A stretch of DNA of 64,000 nucleotides from NCBI GenBank assembly GCA_035530655.1, contig DATKUK010000017.1:124001-188000 (forward strand), read 5' to 3'. The position numbers were made by a program, and so were the translations under genes. This document shows positions 44,581 through 54,000 of this stretch, piece by piece (the first letter of the stretch is position 1; the number at the start of each line of letters is the position of its first letter). A model generated the notes under the pieces. It ran no database searches and had not been told where the DNA came from. It was given only the letters and a program-made list of their open reading frames with translations. This DNA is from DATKUK01 sp035530655. Lineage in GTDB: Bacteria; Planctomycetota; Phycisphaerae; UBA1845; DATKUK01.

Positions 44581-45600
44581 CTACTCGACCCTCTTGCCGA
44601 CGATCGGCGCGATCCTGCGTAGGTCGCGCATGGTGTCTGCGAAGGTTTCGGGCGTAATCGATTGGGCTCCGTCTGTCAACGCATGCTCGGGATCGGGGTG
44701 CACCTCAACGATGACGCCGTCGGCGCCGGCGGCCATCGCCGCTCGGCACATGGCCGGGACCATATAGGCGTGGCCCGTGCCGTGCGACGGATCGACAATG
44801 ATGGGCAGGTGGCTCTGCCGCTTGACGGCGGGGATGATGCCCAGCGCCAGGGTGTTACGGACGTAGGTTTCGCTGGTGCGGATGCCCCGCTCGCAGAGGA
44901 TCACGTTGCCGTTGCCCTCGTTAAGGATGTACTCGGCGGCGAGCAGGAACTCGTCGAGCGTGGCGCTCCAGCCGCGCTTGAGCAGGACCGGCTTGCCGCC
45001 ATGACCGACGCGCTGGAGCAGATTGAAGTTGTGCATGTTGCGCGTGCCGATCTGCAGGACGTCGGCGTACTTGACGACCAGATCGACCTGTTCGAGGCTC
45101 ATGACCTCGGTGACGACGGCCAGCCCCGTTTCCTCAGCGGCTTGCGCCAACAGCTCCAGGCCGCTCTCGCCCAGTCCCTGGAAGCTGTAGGGATCGGTGC
45201 GGGGTTTGAACGCGCCACCTCGCAGGGCGATTGCCCCGGCCTCCTTCACGGCATGGGCCACTTCGAGCAGGCACTTTCGATCCTCGACGCTGCACGGACC
45301 GGCGATCGCGCCGAAGTGGCTGCCACCGATGCACCCGGCGGTACCCAGCGGGACAACCGTCGGCTCGACCTGTACCTCGACGCTGGCCCGTTTGTAGGGC
45401 GAGAGGATGGGCATGGTGCGATCGACCCCCGAGGCGTTTTCGATCGCGCTCATATCGAGGTTTCGTTTGTCGCCTATACAGGCGATGACCGTCAATTCGG
45501 TGCCATAGATGGGGTGATCTTTCAGGCCGGCGAGACGGACCAGTTGGATGACATGGTCAATCTGCTCCTGCGACGCGCCGGGCTTCATTACGACGATCAT
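44581..45600 (-). CDS. aroF: 3-deoxy-7-phosphoheptulonate synthase (DAHP synthase)
   Basis: This is a 339-residue single-domain type I-beta DAHP synthase with an N-terminal ferredoxin-like regulatory region (MIVVMKPGASQEQIDHVI) like the Thermotoga enzyme. Motifs are FGAIAGPCSVED, GGAFKPRTDPYSFQGLG, LLKRGWSATLDEF and IVDPSHGTGH, holding the metal and PEP ligands. It makes the first step of chorismate synthesis from PEP and erythrose-4-phosphate. AAGGAG is nine bases before the ATG. It lies 294 bp downstream of serS on the same strand, and may share the serS attenuator. Confidence 0.94.
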   Translation of the reverse strand: MIVVMKPGASQEQIDHVIQLVRLAGLKDHPIYGTELTVIACIGDKRNLDMSAIENASGVDRTMPILSPYKRASVEVQVEPTVVPLGTAGCIGGSHFGAIAGPCSVEDRKCLLEVAHAVKEAGAIALRGGAFKPRTDPYSFQGLGESGLELLAQAAEETGLAVVTEVMSLEQVDLVVKYADVLQIGTRNMHNFNLLQRVGHGGKPVLLKRGWSATLDEFLLAAEYILNEGNGNVILCERGIRTSETYVRNTLALGIIPAVKRQSHLPIIVDPSHGTGHAYMVPAMCRAAMAAGADGVIVEVHPDPEHALTDGAQSITPETFADTMRDLRRIAPIVGKRVE

Positions 45601-45630
45601 GTTTTTATACTCCTTGGTTGTGCGATGTTG

Positions 45631-45840
45631 TTAAGTCGCCAGTGACTCCTCGTCGGTGCGGGCCACCTCGCTGCCGGCGGGCAGGCCTTTGGAACAGGCT
45701 ACCCGTACCGGCGCGGGTGGCCGGCTAAACAACATCGTCCCTCGTCCGCGGGGCGCGCCGCGCCGGAAGGGCGCATTGCATCTCAGCGCCGGCGAGCAAG
45801 CCCCCTGCGACGCCCGGGGATCATGACGGCTTGTCTGCAC
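45631..45840 (-). CDS. Possible small ORF between serS and aroF
   Basis: A frame of 69 codons from a GTG at 45840, ending DEESLAT at 45631, lies between the two genes. A strong AAAAGGAGGG sits about 24 nt before that GTG with no normal start codon at the right distance. An internal ATG at 45735 gives only 34 residues with GAGGGA upstream. It may be non-coding or a decayed gene. Confidence 0.25.
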   Translation of the reverse strand: MQTSRHDPRASQGACSPALRCNAPFRRGAPRGRGTMLFSRPPAPVRVACSKGLPAGSEVARTDEESLAT

Positions 45841-45894
45841 CTGGCGTGTGATGGTTCTGCCCTCCTTTTGCCGACCGGGCCGGCGCGATTCGCT

Positions 45895-47229
45895 TCACAG
45901 ATACGGCTGGATCCTATCGAGTCCGCCCATATAGGGACGAAGTGCCTGGGGGATGCTGACGCTCCCGTCAGCCTGCTGATGCATCTCGATCAGGGGAATG
46001 AGAATCCGCGGCGAGGCGATAACCGTGTTGTTGAGCGTGTGGCAGAAACGCACCTTGCGCTGCCCGTCGCGGTATCGCAGGTTGAGACGCCGGGCCTGGA
46101 ATTCGTAGAAACGACTGGCCGAATGGGTTTCACCATAGGCATTGCGGCTGGGCATCCAGGTCTCGATGTCGAATTTCTGCACCTGACCGATGCCCAGGTC
46201 ACCCGTACAGACGTTTACGACGCGGTACGGCAGTTCCAGTTTCCGCATGACGGCTTCGGCGTTGGCGAGGATTTCCTCGTGGTGTTCGATGCTGACCTCT
46301 CGGTCGTCGCGGCAGACGATGACCTGCTCGACCTTGTCGAAAATATGGATGCGGTACAGGCCATACGTGTCCTTGCCGGCTGCACCGGCTTCGCGCCGGA
46401 AGCACGGACTCAGCGCCGCATACTTGCGCGGCAGAGCGCCCTCGTCGAGGATCTCGTCACAATGGTAGGCCGTCAGCGAAACCTCGGCGGTGCCCACCAG
46501 GCTCAGTTCGTCGCGTTCGCACCGGTAGGCCTGCTCCTCGCCACCGGGGTAGTAACCCGTGCCGTACATCATGGCATCGCGAACGAGCACGGGGATGTGC
46601 AACGGTTCGAACCCGCGCTCGATCATCATGTCCAATGCAAGCCTGAGGACTGCGTGATGGAGCTGGACCCCGCGTCCTCGCAGCACGTAGTTGCGCGTAC
46701 CGGCGAGCTTGACTCCCCGCTCGATGTCGAGCATCCCCAGCGCAGTGGCCAACTGCACGTGGTCCTTGGGCTCGAAAGCAAAGTCCGGCTGTTTACCCAC
46801 GCGGCGGATCTCGACGTTGTCGGCATCGGTTTCGCCGACCGGCACGCCGGGGTCGGGCGGCTGCGGAATGGTCAACATGAGCTGGTCGAACCGCTGCTGG
46901 ATCTGGCGATCCTCGTCTTCAAGCTGTTTGATGCGTGTCTTAATGGACGACATCTGCTCGACGAGTTTCTGGGCCTCGGCAGCCAAGGCCTGCGGCGTTT
47001 CGCCCTTGGCCACGGCCTGCTGGTAGAGCTTGCTCTTCGGGTTGCGATAGAGGGCGATCTTGGGGCCCGTCTCGTTCTGCTCGCAACGGAGCCCATCCAG
47101 TTCCTGCTGGATCTTACGGCGCCGTTGATCGACCTCGATCAACTCATCCAGGGAACAGGCCATGTGCTTGTCGATAGCCGCCTGCCGGACCTCGTCGATG
47201 TGTTCGCGGATGAATTTGATGTCTAACAT
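45895..47229 (-). CDS. serS: Seryl-tRNA synthetase
   Basis: This is 444 residues. The N-terminal coiled-coil arm (about 30-105) binds tRNA-Ser. The class II core has motif 2 CFRREAGAAGKDTYGLYRIH and motif 3 in the GSVSIPQALRPYMGG region. It charges tRNA-Ser and also tRNA-Sec. The start is the ATG at 47229, preceded by AGGAAGAGGG. Its leader region contains a Ser/aromatic leader peptide and a terminator. Confidence 0.96.
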   Translation of the reverse strand: MLDIKFIREHIDEVRQAAIDKHMACSLDELIEVDQRRRKIQQELDGLRCEQNETGPKIALYRNPKSKLYQQAVAKGETPQALAAEAQKLVEQMSSIKTRIKQLEDEDRQIQQRFDQLMLTIPQPPDPGVPVGETDADNVEIRRVGKQPDFAFEPKDHVQLATALGMLDIERGVKLAGTRNYVLRGRGVQLHHAVLRLALDMMIERGFEPLHIPVLVRDAMMYGTGYYPGGEEQAYRCERDELSLVGTAEVSLTAYHCDEILDEGALPRKYAALSPCFRREAGAAGKDTYGLYRIHIFDKVEQVIVCRDDREVSIEHHEEILANAEAVMRKLELPYRVVNVCTGDLGIGQVQKFDIETWMPSRNAYGETHSASRFYEFQARRLNLRYRDGQRKVRFCHTLNNTVIASPRILIPLIEMHQQADGSVSIPQALRPYMGGLDRIQPYL

Positions 47230-47261
47230 AGCCCTCTTCCTGCCTGGTTCATGCCCACGCC

Positions 47262-47303
47262 AAAGAAAAAACCCCAGGACTCACTGCCGCGTGCGTCCTG
47301 GGG
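47262..47303 (-). terminator. Attenuator terminator upstream of serS
   Basis: On the reverse strand the arm CCCCAGGAC (47303-47295) pairs with GTCCTGGGG (47280-47272), a 9-bp stem plus an inner CAC/GTG. It is followed by TTTTTTCTTT (47271-47262), a canonical intrinsic terminator. It is placed 33 bp before the serS ATG, so transcription is stopped before the gene unless the alternative pairing forms. Confidence 0.88.
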
Positions 47304-47347
47304 GTGTTGTTGCTGATCGCGAACGGCCGCTAGGCCCCGAGACGCAC
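47291..47347 (-). promoter_or_regulatory. Antiterminator pairing region of the serS leader
   Basis: The leader codons 21-24 contain GTGCGTC (47347-47341) and GGGG (47338-47335). The terminator's 5' part contains GACGCAC (47297-47291) and CCCC (47303-47300). These give 7 plus 4 base pairs that would consume the 5' arm of the terminator. A ribosome that reaches the leader stop covers the first partner, so the terminator forms. A ribosome stalled earlier leaves it free. The arrangement is inferred from sequence. Confidence 0.75.
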
Positions 47348-47407
47348 CGACGGCGCAAATCCAAACCACGAAAAATAGCGGCTGGAACTTGCACCGTAAA
47401 GCGCCAT
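47330..47407 (-). CDS. Leader peptide of the serS attenuator
   Basis: This is a 25-codon ORF with GGGAGGT ten bases before its ATG. Codons 7-9 are three consecutive Ser (AGT, TCC, AGC), and codons 11-17 read YFSWFGF, with five aromatics and another Ser. Another Tyr is at codon 4 and another Ser at 20. Six of 25 residues are aromatic and five are Ser. The stop TAG (47332-47330) is 26 nt before the terminator. The downstream genes are serS and, farther, aroF, so Ser and aromatic amino acid supply is the plausible signal. Confidence 0.78.
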   Translation of the reverse strand: MALYGASSSRYFSWFGFAPSVRLGA

Positions 47408-47430
47408 CTCAAGTACCTCCCGACCCGTAT

Positions 47431-47460
47431 CTTATAATCGGTCGCTCACCGGCGTGTCAA
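47431..47460 (-). promoter_or_regulatory. Promoter of the serS leader transcript
   Basis: On the reverse strand perfect TTGACA (47460-47455) is followed after 18 bp by TATAAG (47436-47431). The predicted start is near 47424, giving a very short 5' region ahead of the leader ribosome binding site, typical of amino-acid attenuators. A reading of the -10 one or two bases over is also possible. Confidence 0.65.
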
Positions 47461-47503
47461 TAGCCAAAGGGCAGAACGGCCTGGTTCCGGGCCTGACCCC
47501 GTG

Positions 47504-47542
47504 CTGAAACGAAATGCCCGCAGCGGCGTATGGCTGCGGGCA
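47504..47542 (-). terminator. Terminator of tRNA-Phe
   Basis: TGCCCGCAGC (47542-47533) pairs with GCTGCGGGCA (47524-47515), a 10-bp stem with 8-nt loop, followed by TTTCGTTT on the reverse strand. It begins only four bases after the tRNA 3' end. Confidence 0.8.
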
Positions 47543-47546
47543 CTTA

Positions 47547-47619
47547 TGGGCAGGGGCGGAGTCGAACCGCCGACACTGCGGTTTTCAGCCGCATGCTCTA
47601 CCGCCTGAGCTACCTGCCC
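47547..47619 (-). tRNA. tRNA-Phe (anticodon GAA)
   Basis: A 73-nt cloverleaf on the reverse strand: acceptor stem GGGCAGG/CCTGCCC, D-loop AGGCGGTAG, anticodon stem TGCGG/CCGCA with loop CTGAAAA (anticodon GAA), T-arm GGCGG-TTCGACT-CCGCC and discriminator A. The 3' CCA is not encoded. A TTGACA-type promoter precedes it and a strong terminator follows. Confidence 0.95.
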
Positions 47620-47645
47620 TTCGATGGCGGAATTGAGCATAATCC

Positions 47646-47675
47646 ACCCTACCGCAAGCCGCCCGGTCATGTCAA
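47646..47675 (-). promoter_or_regulatory. Promoter of tRNA-Phe
   Basis: On the reverse strand TTGACA (47675-47670), 18 bp, then TAGGGT (47651-47646), 27 bp before the tRNA 5' end. Confidence 0.5.
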
Positions 47676-47774
47676 GCCACTGACGCGCCTGTACCCGAGG
47701 GGATTGGCAACCAGTCGGGGGGGGAACCTCACGCGTCGCGGCAACCTGTCTGCGGCGGGCGCTTGGTGCCTCGC

Positions 47775-47803
47775 TTGACGGCGCGTAAGGGCGGCTATAT
47801 AGA
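47775..47803 (+). promoter_or_regulatory. Promoter of uxaE
   Basis: TTGACG (47775-47780), 17 bp, TATAGA (47798-47803), about 70 bp before the uxaE start at 47875. Confidence 0.55.
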
Positions 47804-47874
47804 CGGGCACCTCTGCGAAACGACAGGTGACCGGGCACCGTTGTCTTGCGCCCGACACCGCCCTGGAGCGTCCC

Positions 47875-49455
47875 ATGAATGATTTGCACAAACTTGTGTC
47901 CGATCAAATGGGCGATATGGCCGCCGACTCGCCAGCGGCCGGCAAACTCGCCCGGCAGTTCGGTTCGCTGACCGGCGGCGAGGTGTACGCCGAGTCGATC
48001 GCCGCGCGCCACGGTGTGGCGTTCTTCATGCTGCGCAAGGGCCTCGAGAAACGACTGGTGCTGGTGTGGTCGGCCGCCGCTTCGCCGACCATACAGGCCG
48101 ACTTTGATGGCGAACAGCTCACCGGCCACATCGATGGGGCCGACGTAGCGGGCAAGATCTGCCTGACGAACGCCGCCAACGCGGACGCTCTTCGTCGACA
48201 CATCCGCTGGACCGGTCCGAGCCTGATCGGACTAACCAAATCGGTCGGACTCGGCGATCGGCTCGGTCTGGCCACGCCGGGCCACGTGCGTGCAGTCATG
48301 GGAACGGACGTAGCACCGGTTTTCGCGCAGCAGTCGATCCGCGAGTTGGCCCGCACCGAGCGAACGCCGCAAGACGTGATCGACGCAGCGACATGGGGCG
48401 TGTTTCAGGCGGGCTGGCGACACCCAAGCGGAGCCGACGCCGACCATCTCAAAACGATCGAGGACATTGAGGCGACCTTGCCGGCCGGGTTCTGCATGTT
48501 CACCATCGACCCGTCCGACCATGTCGACAATGGCGCCGACACGGACGACGCAGGGCGTCTGGTCGAGAAGTTTGAGGCTTTGCCCTGGAACGAGCTGGAG
48601 TGTGCTTCAAGCGATTGGATGAACACCTACGCCGGCAAAACGTTCACCCTGCCGGGCGGGATGGTGCTGTGCTTCGACCGCGAGGACGTGCTGCGGGCCG
48701 GCGTGAAGTACGGCTCGGCCGTCGCCCACGTGTGCAAACTGGCGCGCCATTTGGCGTTGCGCGCGGGCGATCGCTTCGAGCTGGAGATGTCGGTAGACGA
48801 GACGACTACGCCGACGAGTCTGCTGGAGCACTACTTCGTGGCCAACGAACTGAAGCGGCTGGGCGTGCGATGCGTAAGTTTGGCCCCGCGGTTCGTCGGT
48901 GAGTTTGAGAAGGGAGTCGACTACAAGGGCGATCTGCACCGTTTCGAGAGGCAGTTGATAGGACACGTGGCGATCGCCCGGCACCTGGGCCCGTACAAGA
49001 TCAGCATTCATTCGGGCAGCGACAAGTTCAGTATCTATCCGATCGCAGCCGAGCACGCAGGGGATCTGGTACACGTTAAGACGGCCGGTACCAGCTATCT
49101 GGAGGCGCTGCGCGTGGCGGCTACGAAGGCTCCCGGGCTGTTTCGCGAGGTGCTGGACTTCGCGCGGGACCGGTTCGATACGGACAAGGCAACCTACCAC
49201 ATCTCTGCGGATTTGGCGCGTGTGCCGGTGGGCGAGGCCATCCACGATGGGGATTTGCCGAAGCTGCTGGACCAGCACGACGCCCGGCAGGTGCTTCACG
49301 TGACGTTCGGCTCGGTGCTGACCTGGCGGCGGGACGACGGTGGGTGGCTGCTGCGTGATCGGCTGCTCACGATGCTTATGGAGCACGAGCAGACCTACTG
49401 CCAGATGCTCGCAGAGCACTTGGGTCGGCACGTCGCCCCGTTCGCGGGGCTTTGA
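47875..49455 (+). CDS. uxaE: Tagaturonate/fructuronate epimerase family protein
   Basis: This is a 526-residue protein of the UxaE family, which interconverts D-fructuronate and D-tagaturonate. Segments I recognise are SLIGLTKSVGLGDRLGLATP, CMFTIDPSDHVDNGA and KISIHSGSDKFSIYP. It would let galacturonate and glucuronate carbon share one branch. The start at 47875 follows GGAG. It is monocistronic and not clustered with the lyase or dehydratase genes near 23-26 kb, though the substrates could be related. The family call is by memory of motifs. Confidence 0.82.
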   Translation: MNDLHKLVSDQMGDMAADSPAAGKLARQFGSLTGGEVYAESIAARHGVAFFMLRKGLEKRLVLVWSAAASPTIQADFDGEQLTGHIDGADVAGKICLTNAANADALRRHIRWTGPSLIGLTKSVGLGDRLGLATPGHVRAVMGTDVAPVFAQQSIRELARTERTPQDVIDAATWGVFQAGWRHPSGADADHLKTIEDIEATLPAGFCMFTIDPSDHVDNGADTDDAGRLVEKFEALPWNELECASSDWMNTYAGKTFTLPGGMVLCFDREDVLRAGVKYGSAVAHVCKLARHLALRAGDRFELEMSVDETTTPTSLLEHYFVANELKRLGVRCVSLAPRFVGEFEKGVDYKGDLHRFERQLIGHVAIARHLGPYKISIHSGSDKFSIYPIAAEHAGDLVHVKTAGTSYLEALRVAATKAPGLFREVLDFARDRFDTDKATYHISADLARVPVGEAIHDGDLPKLLDQHDARQVLHVTFGSVLTWRRDDGGWLLRDRLLTMLMEHEQTYCQMLAEHLGRHVAPFAGL

Positions 49456-49514
49456 GTGAGGAGAGCCGTTTGCAACCCACGCGAGGGACGAGACGCCACG
49501 GGCATCAGCACCCA

Positions 49515-50150
49515 CTACACCGGAGGACGTCGGCGAGATTCAGCGAGGTAACCAGCCGTCCACGCCATACCGCCAGCGGCGGCAGCGATCAGGAGGGTCG
49601 TTAGCCACCCTTGGGCGGATGGGGTTAGCTCCAGCACGTCTTGCAGGGCCAGATCCACGTTGACTTTGACCGGCAGAGACACCAAGGCTCCGGCAGCGCC
49701 GCCAGCCAACAGGACAAACGCACAGCACGCGGCCGCCAATCGACTTAGACCGGCGATACGACATGACGCCACCACACCCATGCCGGTCAGCGCCACGGCG
49801 GCAATCAGAACGTATGCACCGAGCGCCTGCCAGACGGTGACGTCGGGACTGAGGACGGCCACCGCCAACCCAATCACGGCGAACGTGTCCGTCGTAGGCC
49901 CCGCACGGAAGAGGACATCGAGCCGCGTGCGGGCCGACCAGGCGGCGATCGGTACGACGGCCACGATCAACAGCAGTTGAGCCCGCGCTACCGCCAGGAC
50001 GGCTCGTCGGTCCAGCGAACCCGCCGCCCCTAGGGTCGCCAGCAGCGTACCCAGTGTAACCGCGACCACAATCAGCATGGTCAAGCGGTGGCGCCGCCAC
50101 TGCGTCGGCAGGCAGATATTCGGCTCGACATATGGCTCGCGAGAAATCAC
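49515..50150 (-). CDS. Predicted multi-pass membrane protein
   Basis: This is 211 residues with five or so hydrophobic segments (LIVVAVTLGTLLATLGAAG, LLLIVAVVPIAAW, TFAVIGLAVAVLS, LGAYVLIAAVALTGMGVVA and LAAACCAFVLLAGG) and a C-terminal one (LLIAAAAGGMAWTAGYLA). No family is recognised. The start is uncertain: a GTG at 50150 or an internal ATG at 50078; no ribosome binding site is clear. It lies just after the pilus operon on the same strand and may be its last gene. Confidence 0.55.
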   Translation of the reverse strand: MISREPYVEPNICLPTQWRRHRLTMLIVVAVTLGTLLATLGAAGSLDRRAVLAVARAQLLLIVAVVPIAAWSARTRLDVLFRAGPTTDTFAVIGLAVAVLSPDVTVWQALGAYVLIAAVALTGMGVVASCRIAGLSRLAAACCAFVLLAGGAAGALVSLPVKVNVDLALQDVLELTPSAQGWLTTLLIAAAAGGMAWTAGYLAESRRRPPV

Positions 50151-50237
50151 GCTTTCATTCAGTACGGTCGGTCCGACGCGGGGCTGAACCGTTCCAGGCA
50201 GACCCCACCTGGAACGCCACCCCGCGCGCCGGAGAAC

Positions 50238-51026
50238 TCACCTCGCCGGTTGTGTGGACGGGGCGCGACGCACAAGACCATCCAGACGCTTGCCCAAGGG
50301 TGCCACATACTCGGCAACCAACGCGGCGCGCCGGCGCATCTCGCCCCACCGCGCGTGGAGCGTCTGCGTAAATCGCTGCTGCTGTTGACCAATGCGTTCC
50401 CATAGAGTGCGCTGCAGGTCGACCTGGGCCTGGAAGAAGCGTGCAGCGGCCCGCCGGTCGCTTGAGGGCATCGGCGTCTCTTCCGCCTGCTGCGTTTGGA
50501 TTCGGCTGGCCTCAAAGCCGCAGTCTTGCACGACGTCGCGAAGTTCCTCCGCATCTTCGGGCAACACGCCCGCGGCCAGGTGAAGCTGCACGGATGAAGC
50601 CGTACGTTCGCCCGACGCCTCGCGCAGCCTCTCGCGAAGGAAGATTCTTTCCACCCGACGCCCATCCACCTGGCAGCGGCCAAAGCGGTCCAACGTGATG
50701 ATCAGCGGCGGGTGGTCGGCGGAGTCGCCGTCCGTACGCCGGTGAGCCTCGGTACCCGTGCGTACAAGGTGCCCAAGCGAGCCACGCCCAGCGGCTTGAC
50801 CGTTGTATGACTGGGATGAAGGCGTATTCCCCCCGCAAACCGACGACGAGGCAGGCCCGGCCGTCGCCCGCACGGCCGCCCATGATGCTGTAACAGCGAT
50901 CGCCCAGACCGCTACTCGTGCACTGTAGGATCGCCGGTCTGAGGCCACACCTGCGGCGACCCCGTGCTGCCGGAAGACTGTCACAGGAACGCACCTGCGT
51001 CCTCGGGTGCAGGTGGGCATGCTCAT
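50238..51026 (-). CDS. ExbD/TolR-like protein, translationally coupled to the secretin gene
   Basis: This is 262 residues. A Val/Ala-rich hydrophobic helix (about 30-55) is followed by a Ser/Gly linker and a segment PPLIITLDRFGRCQVDGRRV, LRERLREASGE and QLHLAAGVLPEDAEELRDVV that resembles the periplasmic domain of ExbD/TolR. A C-terminal Gln/Arg-rich helix (QVDLQRTLWERIGQQQQ) follows. The start ATG at 51026 overlaps the secretin stop (TGATG). The fold call is tentative, since the ExbD transmembrane Asp is not obvious. It might energise or dock the pilus envelope complex. Confidence 0.6.
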   Translation of the reverse strand: MSMPTCTRGRRCVPVTVFRQHGVAAGVASDRRSYSARVAVWAIAVTASWAAVRATAGPASSSVCGGNTPSSQSYNGQAAGRGSLGHLVRTGTEAHRRTDGDSADHPPLIITLDRFGRCQVDGRRVERIFLRERLREASGERTASSVQLHLAAGVLPEDAEELRDVVQDCGFEASRIQTQQAEETPMPSSDRRAAARFFQAQVDLQRTLWERIGQQQQRFTQTLHARWGEMRRRAALVAEYVAPLGKRLDGLVRRAPSTQPAR

Positions 51027-54000
51027 CATAGCCCAGCGGTAGAGAGCCGTGGGAAGGCCAACTCCTCCTGCTCGCGCAGAATGATGATCGTCGGCTTGAT
51101 CAGAATCAGGAGCACTTGCTCGTTCTTGACCTTGCTGCGGTTGCTGAATGCCCGTTTCAACAACGGTATCTTGCTGAGAATGGGCACGCCGGCCTCGATT
51201 TCGGTCTCGTCGGCGAGTTTCTGGCCGCCGATGAGCAGCGTGCCGCCATCCGGAACGGTCACGGTCGTGGCCACACTGGTTACCTGGATGGTCGGCAACT
51301 GAAGGATACCGGTTGCCGCCGTACTCGAGCCGATATTGGGGATGAAGTTGCTCAGATCGACCAACCGGGAGACGATCGGTTGAAGCGTCAGCGTCACGTA
51401 GCGCCGGTCGGACGAAGCACTGCCCTGGACCCACAAACTCGTGCCGGTGTTGACGCTGCCGACGGTCGGGTTGAAGAGGCCCACGTTCTCCTGCACGACC
51501 GCATCCAGATCGCTGACGTATTGGATCGATTCCCGAACAATCAGCCAGACGGCCTGACCGTTGGAGAACGTGACTCTCGGTGCGGTCAGCACGCTCGATC
51601 GCTGATCGAGTTGGGTGGCCCGCAGCAGGAAATCGACCTGAAGGTTATCCAGGAAGGAGCCAAAGACATTCAAAGCCGGATTGGCCACCACGTTGCTGAT
51701 GATGTCACCCGCTCCCGGGACGTTTGTCGGCGCGCCCGCCGGGGAGGCCAAGCCGATGGAGTTCTGTACCATGGGCAACGGCGTCCACTGTCCCGAGTGC
51801 GGCGCGCCGTGGCCCGAGCCAGGCACCAGACCCACCTGGCCGTACGGTTGTTGCAGCGCCGTCCCCGTCGGCACTAGAGGTGTCCCGACCGCAGGCACTG
51901 CGGGCAGGAAACCCAAACGGCTGTTCTGGCGCGGGATCAGGAGTACCGCACCGGTGGCCGGATCCCGGAACGGAGCCGCGCCCGCCATCATACGATCGTA
52001 GCCGGCGTTGCCGTTGTTGAGGACGATATCCAAGTCGAGCCCCATCTCCTCGAGGAAATTGGCGGTTACGGTGATGAATCGGGCCTCCACGGCAATCTGG
52101 ACGGCCTGCTGCTCACGCATTCTCCCGAGCAGATCGAACACCTCGCGGTGAACCGTCGGGCTGTTGGTCACGACCAGGATGCCTTGAAGGATTTCCAGCG
52201 AGCCCAGCCCGCCCGCTGTCGCCTGCCATGTATTCGGCGCGACCACGTTCATGATGAGGGTGCGCAGGCCTTCAACGGGATCCTCCTCTGGCTCCTGGAC
52301 GGTGACATCTCCGAAGACGTCACCACCACCGCCGCCACCTCCGCCGCCCGCGCCCACGCTGACATCGAAATCGGGCAGCTCGTAGAAGTCGGGTCGCGTC
52401 TGCAATAAATCGTGAACGTCGTAAAGGTGGGTCACGAGTTGCTGTTGGAGATCGTCGTCCGTGGAGACGGTCAATACGCCCTGATCCAGCATGTAACTGA
52501 GCGGGATGCCGACCAGCGCCTGCGCGTCGTCCAGGATCACCCTTAGCGCCTTCTCGATCGTGATCCCCTTGAGCTGCAGAGTGATTTCGGTGTCGCGATC
52601 GATCCCCGCAAACTCCAGGGCATTCCAGTTGACCTGCATATTCAGGTCGTTAATCGTCCGAAGCTGACTGATCACGGTTTCCAGTGTTGTATTCTGAAAG
52701 TTGAGTTCGCCAATCACTTCGGCGAGTTTCTCTCGTGCCAGACGGTCCATCTCGGATGCCGCACCGGCGTCGGCGCCCAGGCGTCGGCGGCGCTCGGCGA
52801 TCTCCGCCCAGTTTTTGGGATAACGGAAGCCGTCATCCTTGTACCAAGGTACCTTGGCCTCCTCTACGCCCACCAGGTTCGCCCGCGTTTGCTTGGCCAG
52901 ATCCTCCCTGAGCCGCCCCTGCTTACGGAACGAAGCACGGTCCTCCAGCACGTCAACGTAGAATCGTGCTTTCTCGTCGGTGGGCTCAATAGCCAGCAGC
53001 TCTTCCAGGGCGCTCATGGCCTCGTCATAGCGATGTTGGTCGGCCAACTGCTTAGCCTGCTCCATCAGGTACCCGACGCGCTTGGCCTTGGCTTCGACCT
53101 GCTGATGGCGTCGTTGGGCCTGGGCTTGGCGGACCTGCTCCAACTGCTGCTGGACCTGGCGCTCTTCATAGCGCTGCTGCTGATCGGCGACGAAATGTGC
53201 CAGGGCCTCTGCCTCGGCCACCAGATCGCCGTACAGGCTGCGGGGCTCGGCGAATCGCTTGGCCGCTTCGGCCACCTGCCGGGCGCGCTGTGCTTTTTGC
53301 ATCGCCTGGGTGAAGTTGTGCTCGACGAGGTCCTTGCGGACGTCCGCCTCGAGCGCGCGATACTCAGCCACCGCTTTCTGCCAGTTGAGCTGCTTCCGCT
53401 GACGAATGCGCTGGACCATGTTTCCCGCGGTGCTGGGGACGGGCTCAGACGGCTGCGCGGCGGGCGGGTTGGGCTCGGCCGCGGCGCGTCTGTCCACTTT
53501 GGCGGGACGCACTGCCGCCGGCGCCGATTCAGCAGCGGGTTTCGATTCCGCCGGCTCAGCGGGCGCGACCGGAGCCGCAGCGGCTGGAAGATCGGCGTCG
53601 TCGGGCTCCGTAACGGGCTTGTCCGATTCTAGCTTGCGTTTCTCGGCGATGACAGCCACGGCCAGTCTCGCGCTGCTCTTCATAGCTGGCGGCGCGTACG
53701 GGTTATCCAAGACGGATTTGTAGAGCGTTTCAGCCTTGGCAAAATCGCCGGCGTCCAAGGCCTTGTCGGCGTCGATCTTGTCCTGTCGCGCCTTGGCGTA
53801 CTGGTTGCGCGCGACCTCCGCTTTCTCGAGGTATTCCTCGCGCCGGGCACGCGCCTCGTCGCCAAGCTGGGCCGGATCGATGTTCACCAGGGCCTGATGA
53901 GCCTTGTCATACTGCCCCTGGTTGTACAGTGCAATCGCGGCGGCCAACCCCTGGTCGCCTGTCTGGCCTCGCGCTGGTACCCCAAAGACGCCGACGATGA

